Translations under genes and position numbers: made by a program | Assembly: GCF_006517235.1 (NCBI RefSeq) | Contig: NZ_CP041188.1 | Coordinates: 3,720,001-3,784,000 of the forward strand | Length of the DNA stretch: 64,000 nucleotides | Source: Pseudarthrobacter sp. NIBRBAC000502772 | GTDB taxonomy: Bacteria; Actinomycetota; Actinomycetes; Actinomycetales; Micrococcaceae | Reading direction: 5' to 3' | In this document: positions 57,049 through 64,000 of the stretch, piece by piece | Position numbering within the stretch: position 1 is the first letter of the stretch | Layout of the letters: every line of letters begins with the position of its first letter | The notes under the pieces: model-generated | Told to the model about the DNA's origin: nothing | Databases searched by the model: none | The model's input: only the letters and a program-made list of their open reading frames with translations

Positions 57049-58950
57049 TTATCTCCGCGCTGCAACGCCCGCCGGCGCGCCGCCCACCGCCGCCGTGTTG
57101 GGTCGGCGTCGATCGTGCAGGGCGCGCAGCGCGTTCAGGATCGTGGCCAGGTCGACCAGCTCCTGGAGGAGGGCGCCGGCCACAGCTGGAATGTAGCCGA
57201 ATACCGCTGCAACCATCAGGCCGATGCTCAGCAGAATGCCTGTCCAAATGCTCGCCAGCGCTATCCGGACCGTGCGCTGGCCGATGTCGACGGCCAGCGC
57301 GGCTTTAGACAAGTCATCGAGCATTATGACGACGTCAGCCGACTCGCTCGCCGCAGTTGACCCTTTGGCACCCATGGCGACACCAATATCGGCGGCGGCC
57401 AGGACCGGGGCGTCGTTGACGCCGTCACCCACCATCATGACCGGGCGTTCCCGCAGGCCCGCGACAACGGAAACTTTGTCCGCCGGCAGGCAACTTGCCT
57501 GGAATCTCGCTATCCCGGCCTGCGACGCAATCTGCTCGGCAGTGGCCGGCGCGTCGCCGGTGAGCAGAAGGGTCTCCTGAACGCCCAGCCGGCGCAGGTC
57601 GGCAAGCGTAGTCACTGCATTGTCCCGAAGCGGGTCGCTCATTGTCAGGGCGCCTGCGAAGAGTCCGTCAATGCCCACATAGATCGCCAGTTGCCCACGG
57701 GCCACCTCGGCCTCCTCGAACCCTGAAGTGACGGACCTGACGAAGTCAGGTTTACCGACCACCACCGATTGATCTCCGCAGTTGGCGACGACCCCCTGGG
57801 TGGCGTGTTCAGAAGCGTTGCCTCCCTCCAACAGGTCAAGGCCGCGGTGGCGCGCAGCATCCATCACAGAGGAGGCAAGGACATGGGAGGAGTACTGCTC
57901 CGCCGAAGCGGCCAACTGCAGAAGCCGGTCCTCGGTAATCAGCTCGGATGCCGCCCGCGAAACGTTGATGCCTTGCAAGGCGGGCCGGCCGTGGGTTAGT
58001 GTCCCCGTCTTGTCGAACACGGCCGTCCGCACCCGGGCAAGCTGTTCAAGGGTTCCACCGTTCTTGATGATGATTCCCGAGTGTGCCGCCCGGCTGGTGC
58101 CCGCAAGAAACGCCACCGGAGCGGCGATGAGCAGGGGGCAAGGAGTAGCCACAACGAGGACCTGCGCGAACCGCGCCGGGTCCTGGCTGAAATACCAGCC
58201 CGTCCCGGCCAGGGCGAAGGCGAGGATCGTGAACGGAAATGCGTATCTGTCAGCGAGCCGGACCACTGGCGGCCGGCTCGACGCCGCCTCCTGGACCAAC
58301 GCCACGATCTTGCTGTACTGCGAGTCGTTCGCTGTGGACGTCGCCTTCATATGCACGGCGTTCTCACCGTTGACGGATCCGCTGAGCACCGTGTCGCCCT
58401 CCGCGTGCTCCACCGGCAGACTCTCACCCGTCAAAGTCGATTCGTCGAAACTGCCGGTTCCCGCGAGCAGCACCCCGTCCACGGGAACCACTTCCGAGGG
58501 TTTGATCAGGAGAACATCCCCGGGGCGGACATCCCCTGCCGGGATGTCTTCCGGCGGCAGGCCCGGCAGCTCGCGGTGGGCTGTCTGCGGCACGCGCTCA
58601 AGCAGGGACTTGAGTTCCCGGGTTGCGCGCCCGTGTGCGATCTCTTCCAGCGCTTCCCCTCCGGCCAGCATCAGCACGATGATCAGGGAGGCCACGTACT
58701 CCCCCACTGCCACCGTCGAAGCGATGGCAGTCACAGCCAGGAGATCGATTCCCCACCGGCCCTTCAGCAATGATTTGACCATGGAGCCCGACCTGGCCAT
58801 GGCTACCAGAAGTGCGTAGGCGCTCGCCGTCCACTGGGCTGCCGGAGATTGCACCGCGGACAGGAGGACCGCAACGAGCAATCCCACAGCCAAAGTAGCG
58901 GCCACCAGCGGAAACCGCACAACCGAACTTGTTAGGGCGGACAGGGCCAT
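57049..58950 (-). CDS. P1B-type heavy-metal P-type ATPase
   Basis: 633 residues. Actuator TGES at 174-177, TPC-type membrane motif (TPCPL) at 269-273, phosphorylation site DKTGTLT with D313, and hinge GDGVNDAPVLAAADIGVAMG. There is no N-terminal HMA metal-binding domain, and the HP-locus reads SSHVLA in place of the usual SEHPLA. The transported metal is not predictable. The ATG at 58950 is seven bases after TAACGT, with a DosR-like box at the right distance. Confidence 0.9.
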   Translation of the reverse strand: MALSALTSSVVRFPLVAATLAVGLLVAVLLSAVQSPAAQWTASAYALLVAMARSGSMVKSLLKGRWGIDLLAVTAIASTVAVGEYVASLIIVLMLAGGEALEEIAHGRATRELKSLLERVPQTAHRELPGLPPEDIPAGDVRPGDVLLIKPSEVVPVDGVLLAGTGSFDESTLTGESLPVEHAEGDTVLSGSVNGENAVHMKATSTANDSQYSKIVALVQEAASSRPPVVRLADRYAFPFTILAFALAGTGWYFSQDPARFAQVLVVATPCPLLIAAPVAFLAGTSRAAHSGIIIKNGGTLEQLARVRTAVFDKTGTLTHGRPALQGINVSRAASELITEDRLLQLAASAEQYSSHVLASSVMDAARHRGLDLLEGGNASEHATQGVVANCGDQSVVVGKPDFVRSVTSGFEEAEVARGQLAIYVGIDGLFAGALTMSDPLRDNAVTTLADLRRLGVQETLLLTGDAPATAEQIASQAGIARFQASCLPADKVSVVAGLRERPVMMVGDGVNDAPVLAAADIGVAMGAKGSTAASESADVVIMLDDLSKAALAVDIGQRTVRIALASIWTGILLSIGLMVAAVFGYIPAVAGALLQELVDLATILNALRALHDRRRPNTAAVGGAPAGVAARR

Positions 58951-59000
58951 GCCATTGACGTTAATGCCGCCGGCCGGTTACCGACAGGGCACTTCGGACC
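58951..59000 (-). promoter_or_regulatory. DosR-like box and leaderless promoter of the P-type ATPase
   Basis: On the minus strand GGTCC-GAAG-TGCCC (59000-58987), then TAACGT (58963-58958) whose first base is 30.5 bases from the box centre, then seven bases and the ATG at 58950. The box is a weaker match than the others. Confidence 0.45.
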
Positions 59001-59025
59001 GGTTGCTTCTGGAACTGGGGTAGAC

Positions 59026-59469
59026 CTAGCGGTTCGGCTCGACTTCCAGGCGCTGCTTAAGGCTGCCCCAGATGGCCTTCTCTTGCCTGCGTCCGATGGC
59101 CACGAACAGCGGGCTCGCGAGCTTGAGGAGGCCCTTCGGGCGAAGGTCCCAGGTCCAGCTCATGCGTGTGTCCATACCCTCGGGGCTGAAAGTCAGCGAC
59201 CCTGTAATGTCCGCAGTCGTCATCCTGGCCACGGTCCCCAGGCGCGAGGGACGGGTGTAGTCGGTGACCTCCAGCTCCATGGGCATTGGCCGCCTGCCGG
59301 ACACGACGGTCGCCCGCCAGATGGTCCCTTTTCCGATCGGCCCGTCCGTCACCTTGTCCACGTTTGTCATCTGCGGGTTGTAGCTCGGCTCATTGCGTTC
59401 GTCGGCCACGAAGTCGAAGACCTCCTCAACCGGCCGGCGGATGGTGATCGACCCCTCGATCCTGACCAT
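59026..59469 (-). CDS. SRPBCC-family protein
   Basis: 147 residues, START/Bet v1-like fold. The start RIEGSITIRRPVEEVFDFVAD and a polyketide-cyclase-like pattern fit SRPBCC lipid- or ligand-binding proteins. GAGGAG before the ATG at 59469; a TACACT hexamer at 59533-59528 (minus) is a good -10 with a leader of about 50 bases. Function unknown. Same strand as the P-type ATPase downstream. Confidence 0.85.
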   Translation of the reverse strand: MVRIEGSITIRRPVEEVFDFVADERNEPSYNPQMTNVDKVTDGPIGKGTIWRATVVSGRRPMPMELEVTDYTRPSRLGTVARMTTADITGSLTFSPEGMDTRMSWTWDLRPKGLLKLASPLFVAIGRRQEKAIWGSLKQRLEVEPNR

Positions 59470-59527
59470 GATGTTCTCCTCGCGCCGGGCTCAGCGCGCA
59501 CGCTTGGAGCACGTTTCGACGCTAACA

Positions 59528-59533
59528 AGTGTA
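59528..59533 (-). promoter_or_regulatory. -10 hexamer upstream of the SRPBCC gene
   Basis: TACACT on the minus strand, leader of about 50 bases. A possible weak DosR-like sequence GGGCC-GTCA-GGCCG at 59559-59572 lies two bases further than in the other promoters. Confidence 0.35.
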
Positions 59534-59617
59534 GGATCCACGCACGGGTTTTGTCTGCGGGCCGTCAGGCCGAATGCGAGGACCCGCGGTACACGCCGTC
59601 AGGCGGAACCGTCGCCG

Positions 59618-61144
59618 CTATGGCCGCGCGTTGCTGGCACTCGGGCCCTCCTGGCTGTCGCTGGCACCCGGCTGCCGCGCCTGGACGTCCCCTGCGCCCT
59701 GGTCCAGGCGGAACGGCGGGTATTCATCCCGCATCAGGGCCGTGTAGGCAACGACCCGGTAGATCCACCGGTTGAAGCCCAAAAGCAGGTCGAACAGCGG
59801 ACGCTGGTAGCGACCGCTGAACAGCAAGATCACCGCAGCGACAAGAACCAGGAAGCCCACCAGCGAAAACCCCGTAACGGTCTCGTACCTGACACCGGAA
59901 GCCTGTCGGTCGCTCCAGCGAACAGTGCTGGTGCCGGTCAGCGCCGCAATGATTATCAGGTGGGGCAGCGCCAGGAGCCACCACTTAACCAGCACGAGGC
60001 CACGGGAAAGCCGCTCGGGGTAATCAACCTCGAAATCGGCCGGGTAGTCCGTCTTTGCCAGTGTAAACGGCGGGTACTTGTCCGTTCCCAGCGCGGAGTA
60101 GGCATAGAAAGCCACTCGCCAGTTCCAACGCAGGACGCCTACGTTGAAATCGAAAAGGGAACGGGGAAAGCGGCCTGTAAACAGGATGGCGAAGCCCGCG
60201 ATGACGGTCACTATGACAAAAGCGAACCAGAGGAAGAACAGCACAATGAAGTGCGGTATGGCGAGGAACCACTTCACCAGCCACAGCCATCTGGACAGGA
60301 CCGGGTCGAGTTCTCCCCATAGCCTTGCCGGGTACGGCGCCGTCTGCCCAGCGGAATGGGACGGGAGTTGCTGGACAGCCGAACCGGCATACACCTCGGG
60401 CGCTGTGGCCGCAGGCATTGAAGCAGCCGCCGGCGGTGGCAGAGCGGCTCCAGGCGGGGCCGCCCCCGGCGCATGCCTGCCCAGTCCTTGGGCGCCAAAG
60501 ATCAACAGCGGAACCCCGATAACAAGCAGAATGGCTCCTGCTGCCAGTAGTCCGGCGGCTATGGGGCCAAGAAACTCGGACCGGAACCCGGCCTGCAGGT
60601 CCGCGCTAATGTCCGGGCTGGCATCGGCATTCATCACCACCACCGACCAGTTCCCCGACTGGATATTCCAGTCCAGTTTCTGCTCGCCGGCTCCCGAAGC
60701 GGACGCCACCCAAAAGTCCTGCCCGGACGGAAGGGCCGGTTGTTGTGTTCCCTGCGTTTCCCGATACTCAACATGGAAGGGCCGGAATCTAACGTCCAGC
60801 AGTTCGGAGTAGTTGGCCCCGGACAAGTAGCGCTCCACGTCAGACCTGGGGGCGATACCGACAAAGATCTCCTTGCCGGGATTAGCGGATTCTGCAAGAA
60901 TCCGGATGCTGCCCACATCAAAGGGTAAGGGCCCTGGGTAGGCGTCATCACGCATGTTGTCCGGCCCTGCGGAGATGATCGCTGAGGAATCAACGTCGAA
61001 TCGCTCACTCGGTGAGGTCAGGTAGCCGCCGTCGTTCTGTAGTGAATTGACCCACGAGGCACCTATGCCGCCGAAGAGCAACCCGATACCCAGCATTGAG
61101 AACAAAATTCCCAGAATGAGCATGGTGATGGAACGGGCCCGCAT
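59618..61144 (-). CDS. DUF4389-domain membrane protein
   Basis: 508 residues. An N-terminal membrane segment, an extracellular region of about 150 residues, a second membrane segment, a Pro/Ala linker and then two DUF4389 units, each with paired helices and FTGRFPRSLFDFNVGVLRW or FSGRYQRPLFDLLLGFNRW (given as two separate blocks). GGGAG before the ATG at 61144. Function unknown; a DosR-like box lies 94 bases upstream. Confidence 0.85.
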   Translation of the reverse strand: MRARSITMLILGILFSMLGIGLLFGGIGASWVNSLQNDGGYLTSPSERFDVDSSAIISAGPDNMRDDAYPGPLPFDVGSIRILAESANPGKEIFVGIAPRSDVERYLSGANYSELLDVRFRPFHVEYRETQGTQQPALPSGQDFWVASASGAGEQKLDWNIQSGNWSVVVMNADASPDISADLQAGFRSEFLGPIAAGLLAAGAILLVIGVPLLIFGAQGLGRHAPGAAPPGAALPPPAAASMPAATAPEVYAGSAVQQLPSHSAGQTAPYPARLWGELDPVLSRWLWLVKWFLAIPHFIVLFFLWFAFVIVTVIAGFAILFTGRFPRSLFDFNVGVLRWNWRVAFYAYSALGTDKYPPFTLAKTDYPADFEVDYPERLSRGLVLVKWWLLALPHLIIIAALTGTSTVRWSDRQASGVRYETVTGFSLVGFLVLVAAVILLFSGRYQRPLFDLLLGFNRWIYRVVAYTALMRDEYPPFRLDQGAGDVQARQPGASDSQEGPSASNARP

Positions 61145-61208
61145 GAAAGTACTCCCGTCGTCGATATCCGGATATTCCGGCCAGTCCCCGCCGCGTCTGG
61201 CTCCCTCC

Positions 61209-61251
61209 ACAGTCCGCCCCGGGGACCGCGGCCAGTAGGGCCATAGGTCAC
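61209..61251 (-). promoter_or_regulatory. DosR-like box and -10 of the DUF4389 gene
   Basis: GGGCC-ATAG-GTCAC at 61238-61251 (plus-strand reading). GACTGT (61214-61209, minus) begins 30.5 bases from its centre. Confidence 0.55.
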
Positions 61252-61287
61252 TGCAAGGGCAACTGGGGGCATCAATCAGGGGGGCGG

Positions 61288-62139
61288 TTAGGATGCAGGC
61301 CGGGTGATGATGGTGGGACAAGGCAACTGCATCAGAACCTTTTCGGCGATGGATCCGATGGGTTTCCGAAGTCCGCCCCGTCCCCAGCAGCCAATCACCA
61401 ATAGGCTTGCTTGTCTTGCGGCACGAATGAGCACGTCGGCGGGAGCGCCGTCCGATTCCAGCGCCTCGGAAACAGTCAGCGCCGGAAAGTGCTCCCGAAT
61501 GCTCCCGGCAGCTTGTGAAATGAGGGTCCGCGGGTCAGGCTTAGGGCCGTAACCGGGTTGGGTTCTGCCGCCTACGTCAGCTGGAGCCAACACTTTCGAC
61601 ACTGTATGCAGAATTGTCAGAACCTCTCCCATCCGGTCTGCTTCCTCCGCCGCCAGCTTCAGGGCAATCTCGGAGTCAGCCGTCCCGTCAATGCCAACCA
61701 CCACCCCTGTTCGGCTTGCCGCCTTGGGAGCGGGGATGACGGCGACTGGACTTCGGCACAGGACTGCGACCTGAAAGCTCACCGACCCAAACCTTTCTCC
61801 CCGGCTGTCTGCTGAACGGTCCGAACCGAGAACCACCATTTCGGCGCCAGCGGACAACCCGTTCAGCACCGGTGCCGGCTCGCCCGGCTGCCAGCTGGTG
61901 ATGATTTGCAGCGTCGGATGCCGCGCGGCCACTCTGCCGCGCTCAAGGCCCAGCTGCACCTGCGCCTCGGCAATGGCCTCCCCGTATTGCACCGGCAATC
62001 TGTAGTTCGAGGGTTCGGGCACCACCCGCACCAGATGCAGCCGCAGGCCTAGCCGGTCCGCCCTCTGCGCAGCCCAGTCCGCAGCCCTTTGACTCGTGCT
62101 GGACCCGTCAGCTCCAGCCAAGACTTCATGCGCCTTCAA
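61288..62139 (-). CDS. Universal stress protein, two-domain
   Basis: 283 residues, two UspA domains: EVLAGADGSSTSQRAADWAA at the start and VVVGIDGTADSEIALKLAAE in the second, with VIGCWGRGGLRKPIGSIAEK near the end. A TTG start at 62139 with an AGGAG motif immediately before, because an in-frame stop lies upstream. Two DosR-like boxes lie at 59 and 81 bases upstream. Probably a stress and dormancy gene. Confidence 0.88.
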   Translation of the reverse strand: MKAHEVLAGADGSSTSQRAADWAAQRADRLGLRLHLVRVVPEPSNYRLPVQYGEAIAEAQVQLGLERGRVAARHPTLQIITSWQPGEPAPVLNGLSAGAEMVVLGSDRSADSRGERFGSVSFQVAVLCRSPVAVIPAPKAASRTGVVVGIDGTADSEIALKLAAEEADRMGEVLTILHTVSKVLAPADVGGRTQPGYGPKPDPRTLISQAAGSIREHFPALTVSEALESDGAPADVLIRAARQASLLVIGCWGRGGLRKPIGSIAEKVLMQLPCPTIITRPAS

Positions 62140-62169
62140 CTCCTGCCCCCTTCATCACGCCGCTCAACA

Positions 62170-62233
62170 AGTGTCTCGCTGAGGCGCTGAACGGCTAGTG
62201 CCTTTAGCCCCCTGCCGCCGGGGCTTTGATCCC
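62170..62233 (-). promoter_or_regulatory. Two DosR-like boxes upstream of the universal stress gene
   Basis: GGGGC-TAAA-GGCAC (62211-62198) and GGGAT-CAAA-GCCCC (62233-62220) on the minus strand, centres 22 bases apart. GACACT (62175-62170) begins 29.5 bases from the centre of the nearer box. Confidence 0.5.
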
Positions 62234-62304
62234 TGTTGCCCGTACCTGGCGACAGTGTCTACTGGATGGATACGCAGAACGCTGCGTTCCAGAAAAGGAC
62301 ATCC

Positions 62305-62403
62305 ATGACCAACATCACCATTTTCGGCAGCGGGCATATGGCCCGCGCACTCGCCATGACGATGCTGCGAGCAAACAACCCGGTAGATAAGGGTGCCCGG
62401 TGA
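62305..62403 (+). pseudogene. Truncated NAD(P)-binding / F420 reductase-like remnant
   Basis: 32 codons from an ATG with AAAAGGAC ahead. MTNITIFGSGHMARALAMTM is the Rossmann start of NADPH-dependent F420 reductase-type proteins, then it runs into a stop at 62401-62403, 17 bases before the stop of the convergent nuclease. The rest of the gene is gone. A good ribosome-binding site is retained, so decay looks recent. Confidence 0.65.
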
Positions 62404-62420
62404 TCCCGCCTTCAGGCACT

Positions 62421-63805
62421 CTAGCGCGGGTTTTTCAGCGGCACTGCTTCCAGATACTCAGGGACCCGGACGTTCCAGCCCAGTTCACGTCTGATGCGGA
62501 CCCTCAAAGCGTCAGACGCGTCCGGCTCGCCGTGGGTGACGTAGGTCATACGCGGAGCTTGCGGGGCTGCGCGCATCCATTCGATGATTTCGTTGGAATC
62601 AGCATGCGCCGACAGGCTGTCCAACATAACGATTTCGGCATTGATGGGAACGTCCTCACCGAAGATCCGTAGCTGCCTTGCCCCGCCCGCGAGGGCGGCG
62701 CCACGGGTTCCCGCGGCCTGGTATCCGCTGAGCACCACCACATTTTTGGGGTCCGGCCCGTAAGCCTGCAGATGATGCAGGATTCGGCCTCCGGTGAGCA
62801 TGCCGCTCGCCGAGATGATCACCATGGGGCCGCCGCGCAGGTTCAGCAGTTTGGAGTCGTCAACGCTCCGGGTCATGGTGGCCACCCGGTACATCTCTTT
62901 GTACTCGCGTTCCTGCAGCCGGTGTTCTTCGGGGTGCCTCTGGTACATTCCCGACGCGTCGATGGCCATCGGGCTATTGAGGTAAATGGGGATGTCCGGG
63001 ATCGCCCCGCGCCGCCGGAGGCGCGAGAGATGCAGCATAAGGGTCTCCGCCCGGCCCACCGCAAAGGCGGCAACGAGGACAACCCCGCCCCTGTTGGCTG
63101 CTCTGCCTATAACTTCGCCAAGTTCGTCCTCGGGATTGATCTCCGGGTGGACCCGGTTGCCGTACGTGGACTCGGCCACCAGGACGTCGGCGGCTCCAAG
63201 CGCCCGCGGGCGGTGCATCAGTGGATCATGGGGCCGGCCGAGGTCCCCGGTGAAGTGCACCCGCGTGCCCTGGACCGTCAGCCGTATCTGCGAGGCGCCC
63301 AGGATGTGCCCTGCCGGAACAAAAGTGGCCTGGATGCCTCCCCAAGGTCGAGGGGTGATTCAAAACCGTGCGGCTCGAAGCTGTTCAGGGACCGCACGGC
63401 ATCCGCGGCTGTGTAAACCGGGACGGCGGGGTGATGGGATGAATATTCGTGCAGGTCCGCGTAGCGCGCCTCCTCCTCCTGGAGGTGTCCGCTGTCAGGC
63501 AGGAGGAGCGTGCACAGTTCCGTAGTGGCTGCAGTGGCATGGACTCGCCCCCGGAATCCGTCCCTGACCAGGGCAGGGACGTAGCCTGTGTGGTCCAGGT
63601 GGGCGTGGGTCAGCAGGACTGCGTCAATGGACGCCGGGGGTACCGGAAAGGGTGCCCGGTTGCGGACACGGATGCGTTTGATCCCCTGGAACAACCCACA
63701 GTCGACAAGAATCCGATGTCCACCCGAATCCACGAGGAACCGGGATCCCGTCACGGTGTCGGTTGCCCCCAGGAAACGGAGAGTGGCCTCGTTCCTATTC
63801 TTCAT
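62421..63805 (-). pseudogene. MBL/beta-CASP nuclease, split by a frameshift
   Basis: About 461 residues in two frames. The first, from ATG 63805 (AGCAGGA site), carries LLTHAHLDHTG with the HxHxDH motif (67-72). The second reads GIQATFVPAGHILGASQIRL then FTGDLGRP, ISASGMLTGGR and SAHADSNE, as in MBL-fold RNA exonucleases with a beta-CASP domain. The shift is at CCCC 63340-63343 (plus strand); one more base restores the frame. Two DosR-like boxes lie upstream. Either a real break or a sequencing error. Confidence 0.78.
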
Positions 63806-63863
63806 TCCTGCTCTTTTCCGAGAAAAACGGATGGACCGCGGAACCGAAACGGTCGGTGGCACA

Positions 63864-63935
63864 ACGTTCTCCCGGTTCCAGCGGCAGGGTAGGGCCATTG
63901 GTCACAGGGCGCCAGCGGTTCGGGTCATTGGACCC
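63864..63935 (-). promoter_or_regulatory. Tandem DosR-like boxes and -10 of the MBL nuclease gene
   Basis: GGGCC-ATTG-GTCAC at 63892-63905 and GGGTC-ATTG-GACCC at 63922-63935, centres exactly 30 bases apart. GAACGT (63869-63864, minus) begins 29.5 bases from the nearer centre. The second is a perfect 5-base palindrome. Confidence 0.6.
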
Positions 63936-64000
63936 TTGTGGCATCTTGGCTGTTCCTAAAGAATTAGTCAGGCGCAGGCGGGGGCACCCTTGTTGCCCTT

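Noticed and set aside
59559..59572. GGGCC-GTCA-GGCCG upstream of the SRPBCC gene as a ninth DosR-like box
   Set aside because: Only one good half-site and a spacing two bases longer than the other promoters; kept only as a note in the promoter entry.
63983..63999. GGGCA...TGCCC near the right edge
   Set aside because: The spacer between the half-sites is seven bases instead of four, so it does not fit the box family.

Overview
The window looks like chromosome of a high-GC actinobacterium of the Arthrobacter/Pseudarthrobacter type (Micrococcaceae). The evidence is a gluABCD-type glutamate transporter, an actinobacterial DapD, very strong G/C third-codon preference, and many genes that appear to be transcribed without a leader. 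The gene order is mostly housekeeping, with no rRNA, tRNA, CRISPR array, phage or complete insertion sequence that I can see. This taxonomic placement is an inference from gene content, not a database match.

Layout. 0-2.1 kb (minus): PIG-V-like mannosyltransferase (cut by the window edge), a DivIVA-domain protein and a LOG-family protein. 2.2-5.6 kb: gluABCD glutamate ABC importer. 5.6-7.9 kb: dapE and dapD, divergent, for meso-diaminopimelate/lysine synthesis. 7.9-10.1 kb: a membrane-anchored lysozyme-fold protein, a frameshifted hypothetical gene and a TetR regulator. 10.2-16.7 kb: galE, gltA, dapC, fdxA, a small SH3-like protein and typA. 17.0-25.4 kb: an SGNH lipoprotein and a complete oligopeptide ABC importer with two binding proteins. 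25.6-35.8 kb: luciferase-like monooxygenase, ychF, rmuC, ispH, xseAB, a PPK2 kinase and an AlaA-type aminotransferase. 35.9-39.4 kb: a four-gene betaine/choline-type ABC importer. 39.7-48.1 kb: pirin, GlcNAc kinase-like protein, LysR, two MFS exporters, two Lrp/AsnC regulators, a DUF1761-type protein and CorA. 48.1-52.6 kb: ABC-F protein and a two-gene ABC exporter. 52.8-63.8 kb: a stress cluster of universal stress proteins, flavin/PNPOx-type protein, P-type ATPase, SRPBCC, DUF4389 and DUF5671 membrane proteins, an F420-reductase remnant and an MBL/beta-CASP nuclease.

Two global patterns stand out. First, at least seventeen genes have a -10-like hexamer (mostly TANNNT) ending 6-8 bases before the start codon and no Shine-Dalgarno sequence, which is the signature of leaderless mRNAs. 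Second, the 52.7-63.9 kb cluster carries eight copies of a 14-base interrupted palindrome (half-sites such as GGGCC-N4-GTCAC, GGGTC-N4-GACCC) resembling the DosR/DevR box of Mycobacterium tuberculosis. In front of each of six transcription units one copy is centred about 30 bases upstream of an xANNNT hexamer. The gene content (universal stress proteins, P-type ATPase, nuclease, PNPOx protein) also resembles a hypoxia/redox dormancy regulon, so I propose the cluster is a DosR-like regulon whose regulator lies outside the window.

Three genes (8773-9383, 55218-55678, 62421-63805) are each split by a single-base contraction in a G/C run. Because all three have the same form, assembly error in homopolymers is as likely as real mutation and should be settled first.
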